From: Bin5 sp963662575
GTDB lineage: Bacteria; Chloroflexota; Anaerolineae; Caldilineales; Caldilineaceae
DNA length: 64,000 nt
Assembly (NCBI GenBank): GCA_963662575.1
Contig: OY759723.1
Coordinates: forward strand, 1,984,001-2,048,000
Direction: 5' to 3'
Under the pieces are notes generated by a model that saw only the letters and a program-made list of their open reading frames with translations, was not told the origin of the DNA and did not search any database. Numbering within the stretch: position 1 is the first letter of the stretch; each line of letters opens with the position of its first letter. Shown in pieces: positions 1-9,221 of the stretch. A program made the translations under genes and the position numbers.

Positions 1-855
1 GTTCTGGCCGTCATCCTCGGCGCCCTGTGGCGGCTGGGAATAACCGCCTCAAAACCCAAGTCGGATACCCAGACCCGCATCGCCCTCGGCATCATCGGCA
101 TTGCGGTGACCGTTGCCGTCTACCTCGGCGCGCCGGTTATCTGGTCGCTGATCGCCGGCGGCCTGCTCGGCATGCTCGCCCTGCGCGCCATGTCCGGCTG
201 GAGCGGCGCCGCCGCGCTGCTGGCCTTGCCTGCATTGCCCGATGGCCGCAGTGCACTCCCCTGGGCAGACATTTCACCTGCGTCAGCGCTCAAGTGGGCC
301 GCTCTCCTCGCTGCCGCCGCCGTGCCCGCCCTGACCCTCGGCGCATTGGGCCTCTTTTTTCTCAAAGTTGGCAGCGTCCTCTACGGCAGCGGCTACGTTC
401 TCGTCGCTTTTCTCGAAGCCGATCTCGTGCACGAGTATGGCTGGCTCACCCAGCAGCAACTGCTCGACGCCATCGCCATCGGCCAGTTCACACCCGGTCC
501 CGTCCTCTCCACCGCTGCCTTCATCGGCTACGTGCTATACGGCGTTCCCGGCGCCTTCGTCAGCGCCGCCGCCATCTTCGCGCCCTCATTCATCTTCGTC
601 GCCATCCTCAACCCCATCGTCCCCCGCCTGCGCCGCTCGCCCTGGATGGCCGCCTTCCTCGACGCCGTCAACGTCAGCGCCGTCGGCCTCATGGCCGCCG
701 TCCTCGTGCGCCTCACCGGAGACATCGTCACCACCTGGCCCGCCGTCGTCATCGCCCTCCTGGCCGCGGCCGCAGTCCTACGCTGGCGCGTCACCTCCGC
801 CTGGGTCGTTATCGGCGGCGCATTGCTCGGCTGGCCGCTCTCGCTGCTCGGTTAA
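1..855 (+). CDS. chrA: Chromate transporter ChrA family, C-terminal part (5' end outside window)
   Basis: The frame is open from base 1, so the start lies upstream of the window; 284 residues are visible. The protein is an integral membrane CHR-family transporter, which exports chromate by proton/sulfate-linked exchange. The second CHR domain is visible: a GLFFLKVGSVLYGSGYVLVAFL segment is split across residues 115-140, followed by the family signature with FTPGPVLSTAAFIGY and a run of hydrophobic helices to the end. A GTG at 106 is only an internal codon. The gene converges on the minus-strand gene ending at 874. Family assignment is confident; substrate specificity is inferred from the family. 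Confidence 0.88.
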   Translation, partial: VLAVILGALWRLGITASKPKSDTQTRIALGIIGIAVTVAVYLGAPVIWSLIAGGLLGMLALRAMSGWSGAAALLALPALPDGRSALPWADISPASALKWAALLAAAAVPALTLGALGLFFLKVGSVLYGSGYVLVAFLEADLVHEYGWLTQQQLLDAIAIGQFTPGPVLSTAAFIGYVLYGVPGAFVSAAAIFAPSFIFVAILNPIVPRLRRSPWMAAFLDAVNVSAVGLMAAVLVRLTGDIVTTWPAVVIALLAAAAVLRWRVTSAWVVIGGALLGWPLSLLG

Positions 856-873
856 AGTTGGGAACTTCGGGCT

Positions 874-1691
874 TCAACCCTCACCGTACTGGAAAGGCTG
901 TTCCATCGCCCGGATCAGAGGAAGCAGGGGCACGCCATTCACATCCAGCCATCTACCCCAGCACGTATTGTCAACTGCGCTTTCACTATGGGCCTTTATG
1001 ACCCGCTCCCAATGGTCCTGGGAGTGAAAAAGATTCCCGCCCTTGGCTATATCCGTAGCATAGAGGAATCCCAGATAAACCAGCACCACGGGTACGCCCA
1101 GAGAGGCCAGCTTCCAAGACCACGCAACCGGTTGGACAACTGGTAATGACTGTCCCGCGAAATATTCCACCCGCCCCCGGTCGCTGATTGGAGACCAGCC
1201 GCGGCCTCCTCGATCGCCAAACCGATCTTCTCGTGATTTTCGATCGTATTATCTGAGGCCGATGCCCTAAGCCGTTTCCCCGAAGACGACCCTTTCACTT
1301 CATTCCAGTGCGCCTTCGCCTCCACCAGCAGAAGCCCCTTCTCGCCCTTAACCGTGCAAGTGCTGGCAATATCCCAATTCGGAGTCCTGGGGTCGTTTTC
1401 AGAAACTGCCAGCCACCACTTCGCTAACGCCTCACTTATACCGCGTGGCAAGAGCTCCGTCGGCTTGTCCAGTTCCACTTCATCCGCCGGCGTCCTGTCC
1501 CACGATCCGTTTCCATTCTGCACCGGCTTGCCAGAGGGCATCCATATATCGCAATCAGTGACCTCTACATCATCAACGCCCACCAGTTGCGTCAGCCGGG
1601 CAGCAGCCTCCTTTTTGTCACCGTCCACAAGCAGCACACAGCGCGGCCGGCTCCCACGACTATCTTTCCCAAGTTGTTTCGACCAACCCAA
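874..1691 (-). pseudogene. Frameshifted PD-(D/E)XK-like hypothetical protein
   Basis: Two overlapping minus-strand frames (1047-1691 and 874-1170) form one protein of about 270 residues broken by a single-base shift near 1125-1135: the first frame reaches SNR and then drifts, while the other continues VAWSWKLASLGVPVVLVYLGF without a break. The start is probably TTG at 1691, with GGGAGG placed about six bases upstream. An NWDIASTC segment followed by LLLVEAKAHW resembles the D...ExK core of PD-(D/E)XK nucleases, but the fold is an inference. I do not recognise a named family. The shift could be a true mutation or an assembly error. It converges with chrA and lies just downstream of topA on the same strand. 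Confidence 0.6.
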
Positions 1692-1727
1692 ACTACCCCT
1701 CCCTTGAAACCGTCACAGAGAACCGGA

Positions 1728-4640
1728 CTACCTCCGCCTCCTGCGGCCTCTGCCTTTACCCTTCCCATTTTTCTCCCGCTCCGCCAGCATCTGTATCGCC
1801 TGCTCGAACGTAATACTCTGCGGATCCGCATCCTTTGGCAAAGTGGCGTTCGTTTTCTGATGGTTGACGTATGGGCCATAGCGCCCGTCCAGCACGCGCA
1901 CCGGGTCGCCGTCTTTGGGATGCGCGCCCAGCTCCTTCAGAACCGTGCGCGACGAGCTGCCTCCTCTCCGGTCCGGCGCTTCCTTGATCAACGTCAGCGC
2001 CCGCGGCAGCTTCACCTCCAGCACGCTGTCCGGCGCCTTGAGGCTGACAAATTTCCGGTTATGGACCACATAAGGCCCATAACGCCCCACCCCGGCTCGC
2101 ACCTCCTCACCGTCTTCAGGATGCACCCCCAGCACCCGCGGCAGGCTCAAAAGCTGCAGCGCCGTCGGCAGGTCCATCCCCTCCTTAGTCATCTCTTTCA
2201 GCAGACTGGCCCGTTTTGGCTTCCCATTCGCCTTGCCTGCCGGCTCCTTCGTAACCTTGTCAGCGGAAGCCTTCGGTTTGCCTGCACCCGCGACAACCAA
2301 CGGCGCCAGCGTTTCAATGTTCTTTTTCCTCATACGGGGAACCCGCGCCAACCCTGCCGCCGATGCATAAGGCCGGCCGGCAATGATCGCCTTGGCAAGA
2401 CCGGGACCGATACCCGGCAGCGTCGCCAGCTCCTTGGCCGTAGCCGCGTTGATATTCACCGGCCCGGCCGGCTTTTCCGGCTTTCTTCTCGGCGGCTTCT
2501 CTCTCTTCTCGTCCTCGCCCAACTGTACATACGCGCCGAATCGTCCATCTTTCAGCAATACCGGCAGTCCGCTCACCGGGTCGTCCCCCAGCACGACCGG
2601 CCCCTCCTGCTTGGCATTCACCAGCGCCTCGGCCGCCGCCGCATCCAGATCCCCTGGCGGCAAATCGTCCGGCAGGCCAACCGTATGCCGGTCGCCGTTG
2701 ACCTCCCGCGCCAGGAACGGCCCAAACTGGCCGATGCGCACCTCTACCGGCAGATCAGGAAAGTCGACCTGGCTCGCAAGCCGGGGATCGATATCGCTCT
2801 CCTTTTCCCTGACCTGGTTCTCCAACCCCTGTTCGCTCAAATAGAACTGGTTCAGATATTCGAGCCAGTCGACATCCCCATCGGCAATGTCATCCAGCGT
2901 CTGCTCCATCTCCGCCGTAAACTTCAAGTCCACCAGTTCCTCGAAATTGCTCTCCAGCAGTTGCACCACCGCAAAAGCAACAAATGTCGGCACCAACTCC
3001 CGCCGCTGCTTGAAGACGTAGCCCCGGTTCTGGATCGTGTCTATGATCGTGGCATAAGTGCTCGGACGGCCGATACCCTCTGTTTCCAGCGCCTTCACCA
3101 GCGCGGCCTCGGTGTAGCGGGCCGGCGGTTTCGTGGCGTGGCCAGCCGCCTCCAGCTCCCGGCAGTCTACCTCCTCATCCTTGGCCAGCGCGGGCAACGG
3201 CGATTCCTGATCTTCGATCGCGGCATCAGGATCATCGGATCCCTCAACATAAGCGCGAAAGAATCCCGGAAACAGGATCTCCCGCCCCGACGCCCGGAAC
3301 AGTGCCTCCACCGCCCCGCCCTTTTCCTGCTGGCCCGCAGCCCGGATCATCACCGTCGTCGAACGCAAACGCGCATTCGCCATCTGCGTCGCCACCGTCC
3401 GCTTCCAGATCATGTCGTAGAGCATGGCCTCATCGCCCGCAAGCGGAAGCGTGTCCACCGGACGCATCGCGTTTCCCGCCGGACGGATCGCCTCATGCGC
3501 CTCCTGCGCGCCCTTTGAATTCGTCCTGTAGCGGCGCGGCTTCGGCGTCAGAAACTGCTCGCCATAGCGCTCCTGCACCCGGCGGCGGGCCGCATTGACA
3601 GCCTCGTTGCTCAGATGGACCGAGTCGGTCCGCATATAAGTAATGTAACCGTTTTCGTATAGAGACTGCGCGACCCGCATCGTGCGCCGAGCCGCCCATC
3701 CCCGCTTGCGGTTCGCCTCCTGCTGCAGCGTGCTGGTCGTAAATGGCGGCGATGGCGAACGCGACTGCTCCGAGCTTTCAACCGAATGCACCACCCAACT
3801 GCCATCCTGCAAACGCTGTTGCAACGTTCTCGCCTGCTCTGCATCCAGCAGCAGAACATCCCCGCTTCCCTCACTAAAGTGCGTCTTTACCCGTTTGCCC
3901 GCCGCGATCCGGCCGGTCGATTCATCAAAATCCCGCCCGCTCGCAACCCGCGTCCCATTGACCGATACCAGGGTGGCCCCAAAACGGTGGGCCGCCCTGT
4001 CAGGTCGCTTGTTGAGCTGCGCCTTCAAATCCCAATAGGAGCCGCTCACAAATGCCCGCCGCTCCCGTTCCCGCAGCACCAGCAGCCGCACCGCCACACT
4101 CTGCACGCGGCCCGCAGACAGCTTCGGCGCGATCTTTTTCCACAACAACGGCGAAATCGTATAGCCGACCAAACGGTCGAGAATGCGCCGTGTCTCTTGC
4201 GCCCGCACCAGATCATTGTCGATCGAACGCGTCTCCTTCAGCGCCTGCTCGATCGCCTCTCTCGTGATCTCGTGAAAAATCATCCGCCTGACCGGGACTT
4301 TCGGCTTTAGCACCTCAAAAAGGTGCCAGCCAATGCTCTCCCCCTCCCGGTCCTCGTCAGTCGCCAGCAAGACCTCATCCGCCCCCTTCAGAGCCGACTT
4401 CAACTCCGAGACGACCTTCTTCTTGTCCGATGGAATCACATATAGCGGCTCGAACGCTTCCTGCACTTTGACACCTAGCCGCGCCCAGGGCTCCCGCTTC
4501 ACCTTCGCAGGGATCTCGGCGGCAGAGGCCGGCAAATCACGCACATGACCCATACTGGCTACGACTTTATAACCGCTTGGCAAAAAATTACGAATAGTTC
4601 TCGCCTTGGTCGGCGACTCTACAATGACTAATTTCGACAT
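1728..4640 (-). CDS. topA: DNA topoisomerase I with helix-hairpin-helix insert
   Basis: Type IA topoisomerase of 970 residues that relaxes negative supercoils. The Toprim domain starts at residue 1 (E9; D95, D97, E99 in TDEDREGE) and the catalytic tyrosine is Y335 in GYITYMRTDS. After the core there is a C-terminal basic-repeat region with the GRFGAY/GRYGPY motif at about 699-704, 852-857 and 919-924, ending in a lysine/arginine tail. Between the first and second of these repeats, residues about 727-783, sits a ComEA-like helix-hairpin-helix unit (NINAATAKELATLPGIGPGLA). E. coli TopA has zinc ribbons in this region instead. The ATG at 4640 begins the conserved MSKLVIVESP. It is transcribed toward the frameshifted gene. 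Confidence 0.96.
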   Translation of the reverse strand: MSKLVIVESPTKARTIRNFLPSGYKVVASMGHVRDLPASAAEIPAKVKREPWARLGVKVQEAFEPLYVIPSDKKKVVSELKSALKGADEVLLATDEDREGESIGWHLFEVLKPKVPVRRMIFHEITREAIEQALKETRSIDNDLVRAQETRRILDRLVGYTISPLLWKKIAPKLSAGRVQSVAVRLLVLRERERRAFVSGSYWDLKAQLNKRPDRAAHRFGATLVSVNGTRVASGRDFDESTGRIAAGKRVKTHFSEGSGDVLLLDAEQARTLQQRLQDGSWVVHSVESSEQSRSPSPPFTTSTLQQEANRKRGWAARRTMRVAQSLYENGYITYMRTDSVHLSNEAVNAARRRVQERYGEQFLTPKPRRYRTNSKGAQEAHEAIRPAGNAMRPVDTLPLAGDEAMLYDMIWKRTVATQMANARLRSTTVMIRAAGQQEKGGAVEALFRASGREILFPGFFRAYVEGSDDPDAAIEDQESPLPALAKDEEVDCRELEAAGHATKPPARYTEAALVKALETEGIGRPSTYATIIDTIQNRGYVFKQRRELVPTFVAFAVVQLLESNFEELVDLKFTAEMEQTLDDIADGDVDWLEYLNQFYLSEQGLENQVREKESDIDPRLASQVDFPDLPVEVRIGQFGPFLAREVNGDRHTVGLPDDLPPGDLDAAAAEALVNAKQEGPVVLGDDPVSGLPVLLKDGRFGAYVQLGEDEKREKPPRRKPEKPAGPVNINAATAKELATLPGIGPGLAKAIIAGRPYASAAGLARVPRMRKKNIETLAPLVVAGAGKPKASADKVTKEPAGKANGKPKRASLLKEMTKEGMDLPTALQLLSLPRVLGVHPEDGEEVRAGVGRYGPYVVHNRKFVSLKAPDSVLEVKLPRALTLIKEAPDRRGGSSSRTVLKELGAHPKDGDPVRVLDGRYGPYVNHQKTNATLPKDADPQSITFEQAIQMLAEREKNGKGKGRGRRRRR

Positions 4641-4923
4641 TCTTCTTCTTATGACTCGTGGTTGGTGAACAGTGGCTAATCGTTTCGAAATTCCACCAAT
4701 ATTGGAATTACCTGAATTACAGCCGACCTAGAATACACAAGAACATAAACGCAAGCAAGTGGCATACGGCGCAAAAGGCGCGCGTCTTCTTCCTTCTTGC
4801 TCTCTCGTACAAAACTCGTACACCACTCGTCATGCGCCCGCCCACAACCGGCACAGGCCGCCCCTGGCAAGGCAAGCCATGGTGTTCTCTCCCCTTAATC
4901 CTCTCCCCTCGCTCCTGTTTTTT
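4641..4923. other. Non-coding stretch upstream of topA
   Basis: No convincing gene. It should contain the topA promoter on the minus strand, but I cannot place one with confidence. It ends in a T-run that opens the next repeat element. Confidence 0.5.
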
Positions 4924-5100
4924 TTTGGGCGGTCGGGCCTACGGCCCTCCCTTGTGCGGGGGGACTCCCCCCGCAACGCCCCCCTTCAAAACCAGGCCTC
5001 ACCGACCGTTCGCCGCAATTCCAGCACGTCGGCTGTCTCCCAATGACGCAACGAGATAGCCTGAACCGTGGCGAGGACGAAAGGCTGGTCAAGAAAGGCA
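4924..5100. repeat. Dispersed structured repeat B, copy 1
   Basis: Shares a common order of blocks with copies near 13.8, 23.2 and 58.6 kb: a GGGCC-TAC-GGCCC hairpin, then GCGGGGGG-ACT-CCCCCCGC (8-bp stem, 3-nt loop), then CAACGCCCCCC, TCAAAACCA, an ACCGACCGT block, and a tail with GATAGCCTGAA and GGCTGGTCA. It has no plausible reading frame. Confidence 0.75.
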
Positions 5101-5107
5101 AGACTTG

Positions 5108-5415
5108 ATCAAAAAAGATGTTCTTCGCGGCCCTTCGTGGATGAAAAGGTGTTCTTCGTGGTCCTTCGCGGCCCTTCGTGGATCAAAAAAGGTGTTTAGG
5201 TGTTCTTCGCGGCCCTTCGTAGACCAAAAAAGGTGTTAAGGTGTTCTTCGCGGTCCTTCGTGGCCCTTAGCGGCCCTTCGTGGACCAAAAAAGGTGTTAA
5301 GGTGTTCTTCGCGGTCCTTCGTGGCCCTTGGCGGTCCTTCGTGGCCCAGAAGAGGTGTTAAGGTGTTCTTCGTTTCCCTTCGCAGCCCTTCGTGGACAAA
5401 AGAAAGGTGTTCTCC
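5108..5415. repeat. TTCGTGG-box repeat array (family A), copy 1
   Basis: Tandem degenerate units built from CTTCGYGGCCCTTCGTGG followed by an A-rich run and GGTGTTAAGGTGTT. Open frames through it are low-complexity (HEGPRR, LRGPSW) and are not genes. The same array occurs at about 20.5, 25.6, 30.9 and 51.4 kb. Confidence 0.8.
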
Positions 5416-5483
5416 CTGATCGCCGGAAAGTGACCAGTATCGGGATGCACCCCCCATCCCAGGGCAATTGCATCAAAAACCGT

Positions 5484-5491
5484 GATATAAT
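5484..5491 (+). promoter_or_regulatory. Orphan promoter-like TATAAT
   Basis: A perfect TATAAT at 5486-5491 is preceded two bases upstream by TG (GTGATATAAT). No gene follows for 800 bases. The nearest -35-like hexamer, TTGCAT, is only 12 bases away, so any activity would rely on the extended -10. Confidence 0.25.
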
Positions 5492-6076
5492 AGCCGTGTA
5501 CCGAAATACGAATAGGCACTGCTGAGAGCGTATCGTCATCATGAACGCATGACGCCCACTGGCTGGGAATCTGAAGGCGAGGGAGGACCCTTGCAAGACT
5601 GTAAACTGCGTATAATCTGTCTACCCATAGCCCAACAGAGACAGCGAGGGAACGTGCCCGAAGCCAAACGCAAAAGTCCATATATAGGAAAACTGCCCGC
5701 TTCTGCCCGGCTTAAACCGACCTGAAGCGTCCGGACACGACACCCTGCCCCCCAGCCGCCAGCGGACCGACTTGAATCCGGCGTCTGCGAAAGTCGTGGA
5801 TGCGTGTCGTGGAGAGGCTGCCAGAACCAGGAATCGACTCTGGAAACGGAAAAACCGATGCAAAAGCGTAACGACAACAATTGCCAGAAAAAAAATATCG
5901 CCCGCTTTGACCCGACTTATACCTGCTTGACCCCACGTGACCCGACTTGACCCGACATTTGACGTCCAAACACGCCCCACTATGCCAGAGATTGCACAAC
6001 TCTTGTACAACACACATGCGCGGTTCAACCGACCCGCCTGCGCTGAGGAGGCCCCCATCACAATAACTGCATGCAT

Positions 6077-6290
6077 TGCAGCTCAGACAACCCGAAAACG
6101 CTCATGAACGCTCGTAAACTCTCATAAACTCTCGTCTAACGCTCATACGAGACAACCTGCATCGGCAAGGCCCCGGTCACAGCCCATCAGGCAAATCTCA
6201 TGAACTGCAGCTCAGACAACCCGAAAACGCTTATAAACGCTCGTAAACGCTCATGAACTCTCGTCCAACACACAGATGAGAATGCCTGCG
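6077..6290. repeat. 129-bp imperfect tandem duplication
   Basis: TGCAGCTCAGACAACCCGAA begins at 6077 and again at 6206. Each copy continues with a run of AACGCTCRTAAACTCTC-like decamers. The second copy decays after about 85 bases. Confidence 0.7.
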
Positions 6291-6328
6291 TCCCACCATC
6301 AAGATGAATCTGACTAAAACGGTCCACG

Positions 6329-6730
6329 ATGAATGAAATGCCCGCATCAGCCCCCAAAGCATTTGCATCTGAAGTGAATTCCATCTTTTCCTCCGCTGCC
6401 AAACTGCTCCTGACTTCCACCCTCAGCCACCGGAACACCGAGAATTCAGTCTACTGGCTCTTGGATGGGGACGACAGTCGCATCCGTCAGGTCCATGCGC
6501 AGCACAACTTGGCCGTCTTGCGCCGCATGGCTTTCGACCTCTTACCCAACGAGAACAGCGCCCAAATCGATATTGCTGCCAAACGTGAACGAGCCGGTTG
6601 GAAAACTGGCTATCTCCTGAAAATTCTCTCCCAACAAGATGCGATTGCCCTGCCCCCCATCCCGATACTCGTTGACAGCCAGGTTCCTTCAGCATATACT
6701 GAACTCACTTCCACACCCCCTCATCTGTAA
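6329..6730 (+). pseudogene. ISAs1-type transposase C-terminal remnant
   Basis: The open frame (133 codons) preserves only the tail of an ISAs1/IS4-like DDE transposase: SHRNTENSVYWLLDGDDSRIR followed by HAQHNLAVLRRMAFDLL and RERAGWKTGYLLKIL. These match the family's usual H-W-x-IENSLHWVLD...DDSRIR and N-AVLR-A-NLL motifs, and the glutamate in TENS corresponds to the catalytic E. The usual D-V-T-F-x-E stretch between LLD and DDSRIR is deleted, and the first two thirds of the protein are absent. No terminal inverted repeats are visible. It cannot encode an active enzyme. Confidence 0.65.
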
Positions 6731-6750
6731 TGCAAATGGGAGACAGATCC

Positions 6751-8523
6751 GTGAATGTAAATCGCAATGCGCAACCGGTTTCCGCGATTCTTCCAAGGAA
6801 GCAGGTTGATGACGTGGGCGACCCGGCACCTACCAGTGCAGCGGCTCATCGTCCCCGGTTTCTGACTGTCGCTGTCCTGCTGGCGCTTGTATGTCTCGCG
6901 TTCAGCGGCTGTGCCACCAATTACGATCTTCTCAACCTCACCGTCCCGGCTTCAGTCCAGGTCGAGCAGGTCACCTCAGACGCCGACCTCTGTGTCGACC
7001 ACTTCATCACCCACGACCTCCCCCACAATACCACAACCGCAGACGGCATCATCCGCATGTACGAGGCCAACGGCGCCGGCGTTGCCATCAACGATCTCGA
7101 TAACGACGGCGACCTCGATCTTGTTCTTGGCAACTACGACAACCCCAACTCAATCTTCTGGAACGAAGGCGGCCTCAGCTTCCGCCAGGAACAGATGCCA
7201 ATCGGCCGCACGCGCGCCGTTGCCGCCGTCGACGTTGACGGAGATGGCTGGACCGACCTCGCGCTGACTCGCGTCGGCGGCGCAATCAATTTCTGGCGCA
7301 ACCGCGGCGCCGAGCTGGCCGCGGACGCGCCCGGCCGCTTCGTCCAGGAGTTTGTCAACGGCCTTGCCAAACCCGCCTACGCCATCGACTGGGCCGATCT
7401 GGACGCCGACGGCGACCTGGACGCCGTCACCGCCTCCTATGATATCGGCCTGCTTACCGAGTTGGGCAACGAGTACCGGCTCAAGGGCGAGGCCGGCGTC
7501 TATATCCACTGGAACGAGACCAATGGCTTTCGCGCCCAGCGGCTCACCAATGAGGCCCAGGCTCTGGCCATCGCCCTCTGGGACGAGGACGGCGACGGCC
7601 GCCCCGACCTGCTCGTCGGCAACGACTTCGCCCTGCCCGACCAGTTCTGGCGCAATAACGCCGACGGCTGGCTAATGGCATCTATCTTTCCCGAGACGAC
7701 CCACAGCACCATGAGCTTCGACCTCGCCGACGTCGATAACTCCGGCCGCACCGCCCTCTTTGCCAGCGACATGAAACCGCCCGATATGAACCCCGAAACC
7801 ATGCGCGCATGGGCGCCTCTCATGGAAGCAGAACATCACCCCTTGCCCGCCGGCGACCCCCAGCGCATGGAAAATATGCTTCTGGTCGCCGACCAGGGCG
7901 GCGCCTTCCAAAATCTCGGGCGCGATCGGCAGCTCGATGCCACCGGCTGGACCTGGTCCGGCCTCTTCGGCGACCTCGACCAGGATGGCCAACTCGATCT
8001 CTATATCGTCAACGGCTTTGCCGAATCCACAACCTTCGCCCATATGGAAGATCATGAACTGGTCGAGCGCAATCAGGCCCTGCGCAACACCGGCGGCGGT
8101 TTCGAACGTATGCCGGGCTGGGAACTGGGCAGCGAGCGCGGCGGACGCGGCGCAGCCCAGGGCGACCTCGACGGTGACGGCGACCTCGATATCGTCGTCA
8201 ACAATCTGCGCGGCAATGCCCAGCTGTTCGAAAATCGCCTCTGCGGCGGCGCCTCACTACAGGTCGAGCTGCGCCAGCCCGGCAGCGCTAACCCGGCAGC
8301 CATCGGCGCCACAGCCATACTTGAGACGCCCGCAGGCCGCCTGCGCCGCGACGTGCGCGTAACGCGTGCCTACCTGTCCAGCGATCCGGGGCAGCTGCAC
8401 TTCGGCTTTCCCGCCGAATCCCAACCCAGCCTCCTCCTGATCCGCTGGCCCGACGGACAGTGGTCAACAGTATCAGCACCGGCCGCGGGGCAAAGGCTGA
8501 CCATTTCCAGAACAGACCATTAA
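6751..8523 (+). CDS. VCBS/FG-GAP repeat lipoprotein with UnbV/ASPIC (CRTAC1-like) domain
   Basis: Secreted lipoprotein of about 590 residues. I favour GTG at 6751, with GGGAG eight bases upstream, over ATG at 6730, which has no ribosome site. A signal segment ending LALVCLAFSGC provides the lipobox cysteine. The body has at least six calcium-binding DxDxDGxxDL motifs (for example DLDNDGDLDLVLGNYD, DVDGDGWTDLAL, DLDQDGQLDLYI), typical of beta-propeller blades. The last 90 residues match the UnbV/ASPIC domain (IGATAILETPAGRLRRDVRV, LLIRWPDGQWS). Its likely role is extracellular carbohydrate or surface binding; the precise ligand is unknown. The gene stands alone. Confidence 0.85.
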   Translation: MNVNRNAQPVSAILPRKQVDDVGDPAPTSAAAHRPRFLTVAVLLALVCLAFSGCATNYDLLNLTVPASVQVEQVTSDADLCVDHFITHDLPHNTTTADGIIRMYEANGAGVAINDLDNDGDLDLVLGNYDNPNSIFWNEGGLSFRQEQMPIGRTRAVAAVDVDGDGWTDLALTRVGGAINFWRNRGAELAADAPGRFVQEFVNGLAKPAYAIDWADLDADGDLDAVTASYDIGLLTELGNEYRLKGEAGVYIHWNETNGFRAQRLTNEAQALAIALWDEDGDGRPDLLVGNDFALPDQFWRNNADGWLMASIFPETTHSTMSFDLADVDNSGRTALFASDMKPPDMNPETMRAWAPLMEAEHHPLPAGDPQRMENMLLVADQGGAFQNLGRDRQLDATGWTWSGLFGDLDQDGQLDLYIVNGFAESTTFAHMEDHELVERNQALRNTGGGFERMPGWELGSERGGRGAAQGDLDGDGDLDIVVNNLRGNAQLFENRLCGGASLQVELRQPGSANPAAIGATAILETPAGRLRRDVRVTRAYLSSDPGQLHFGFPAESQPSLLLIRWPDGQWSTVSAPAAGQRLTISRTDH

Positions 8524-8619
8524 TTGGGAATAGAAGGTTGCCGTATGCAGTCGCCTACCGCGCGACCACTGCCCAACCCGATGGGGATAGTCCGACAAAC
8601 ACAGTGCGAATGAACTGAC

Positions 8620-9099
8620 ATGCCAGAAGCCAGTACCCGTGAAGAAGCGATCGAAAAGATCCGCCGCCTTCCCCGGCAGTTGGAAGAGTTGATTTCCGGG
8701 CTTTCACCACAAGATCTGACCGCAAAAACACTGCCCAATGAATGGACCGTGGCTCAAAACGTCCATCACATTGCTGATTCCCACATAAACAGCTACGTGC
8801 GCTGCAAGCTGATCGCCACCGAAGAGAATCCAACCCTCAAGCCCTACGACGAGGGCGCCTGGGCCCTGCTCTCCGACGGCAGCAGCGCCGACCTGTCCGA
8901 TTCCTTGGCCCTCCTGAAAGCGCTCCACGCCCGCTGGGTTCGCTTCTGGGAAGACCTGCCCGACGATGCCTGGCAGCGTACCGGTCAGCACCCGCAGAGC
9001 GGCCCCGTCACCCTCGCCAGGCAGCTTGAACTGTACGTCGAGCACGGCGAAGCCCACCTCGATCAGATTCGCCGCACATTGGCCGCACGCGAAGAATAG
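8620..9099 (+). CDS. DinB/YfiT-like putative metalloenzyme
   Basis: 159-residue four-helix DinB superfamily protein. Members are nickel/zinc-dependent thiol transferases or hydrolases related to bacillithiol transferase. The metal-binding histidines are visible in NEWTVAQNVHHIADSH (helix 2) and in YVEHGEAHLDQI near the C-terminus. Length and layout fit the family. The substrate cannot be read from sequence. It begins at ATG 8620 without a clear Shine-Dalgarno sequence and has no operon partner. Confidence 0.85.
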   Translation: MPEASTREEAIEKIRRLPRQLEELISGLSPQDLTAKTLPNEWTVAQNVHHIADSHINSYVRCKLIATEENPTLKPYDEGAWALLSDGSSADLSDSLALLKALHARWVRFWEDLPDDAWQRTGQHPQSGPVTLARQLELYVEHGEAHLDQIRRTLAAREE

Positions 9100-9149
9100 C
9101 CAGGTGCATAGGACACCCTGTAATCAGCTAGGAGCGGCCAAAAGAATCG

Positions 9150-9158
9150 TGTTAGAAT
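9150..9158 (+). promoter_or_regulatory. Extended -10 promoter upstream of the Uma2 gene
   Basis: TGTTAGAAT gives an extended -10 (TG-N-TAGAAT) about 65 bases before the Uma2 start. The same TGTTAGAAT occurs at 18197-18205 before another gene. No -35 is recognisable. Confidence 0.4.
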
Positions 9159-9221
9159 CTGCTCGGAACCGCCCGCTGCGCACAGGACCTTATCCGTCCT
9201 GTCAGAGCGAGAGGAGAATGC

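Larger units (their letters stand above)
5416..6328. other. Gene-poor stretch with degenerate short repeats
   Basis: I see no supported gene. The stretch holds clustered copies of GACCCGACTTG near 5909-5960 and a 129-bp duplication annotated separately. It looks like decayed mobile or repeat DNA upstream of the transposase remnant. Confidence 0.5.

Noticed and set aside
27..1001. Long arginine/proline-rich frame at the left edge
   Set aside because: It is an out-of-frame shadow of the chromate transporter gene; composition is that of a GC-rich alternative frame.
1047..1170. Selenocysteine or other recoding in the broken nuclease-like gene
   Set aside because: The break is a frame change, not an in-frame TGA, and no slippery site or stimulatory structure is evident.
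1587..3518. 643-codon plus-strand frame opposite topA
   Set aside because: Antisense shadow of topA: low-complexity Arg/Leu/His composition, no domain and no ribosome site.
5236..5880. Overlapping minus-strand frames with HEGPRR repeats
   Set aside because: They arise from the TTCGTGG-box array and change frame freely; not proteins.
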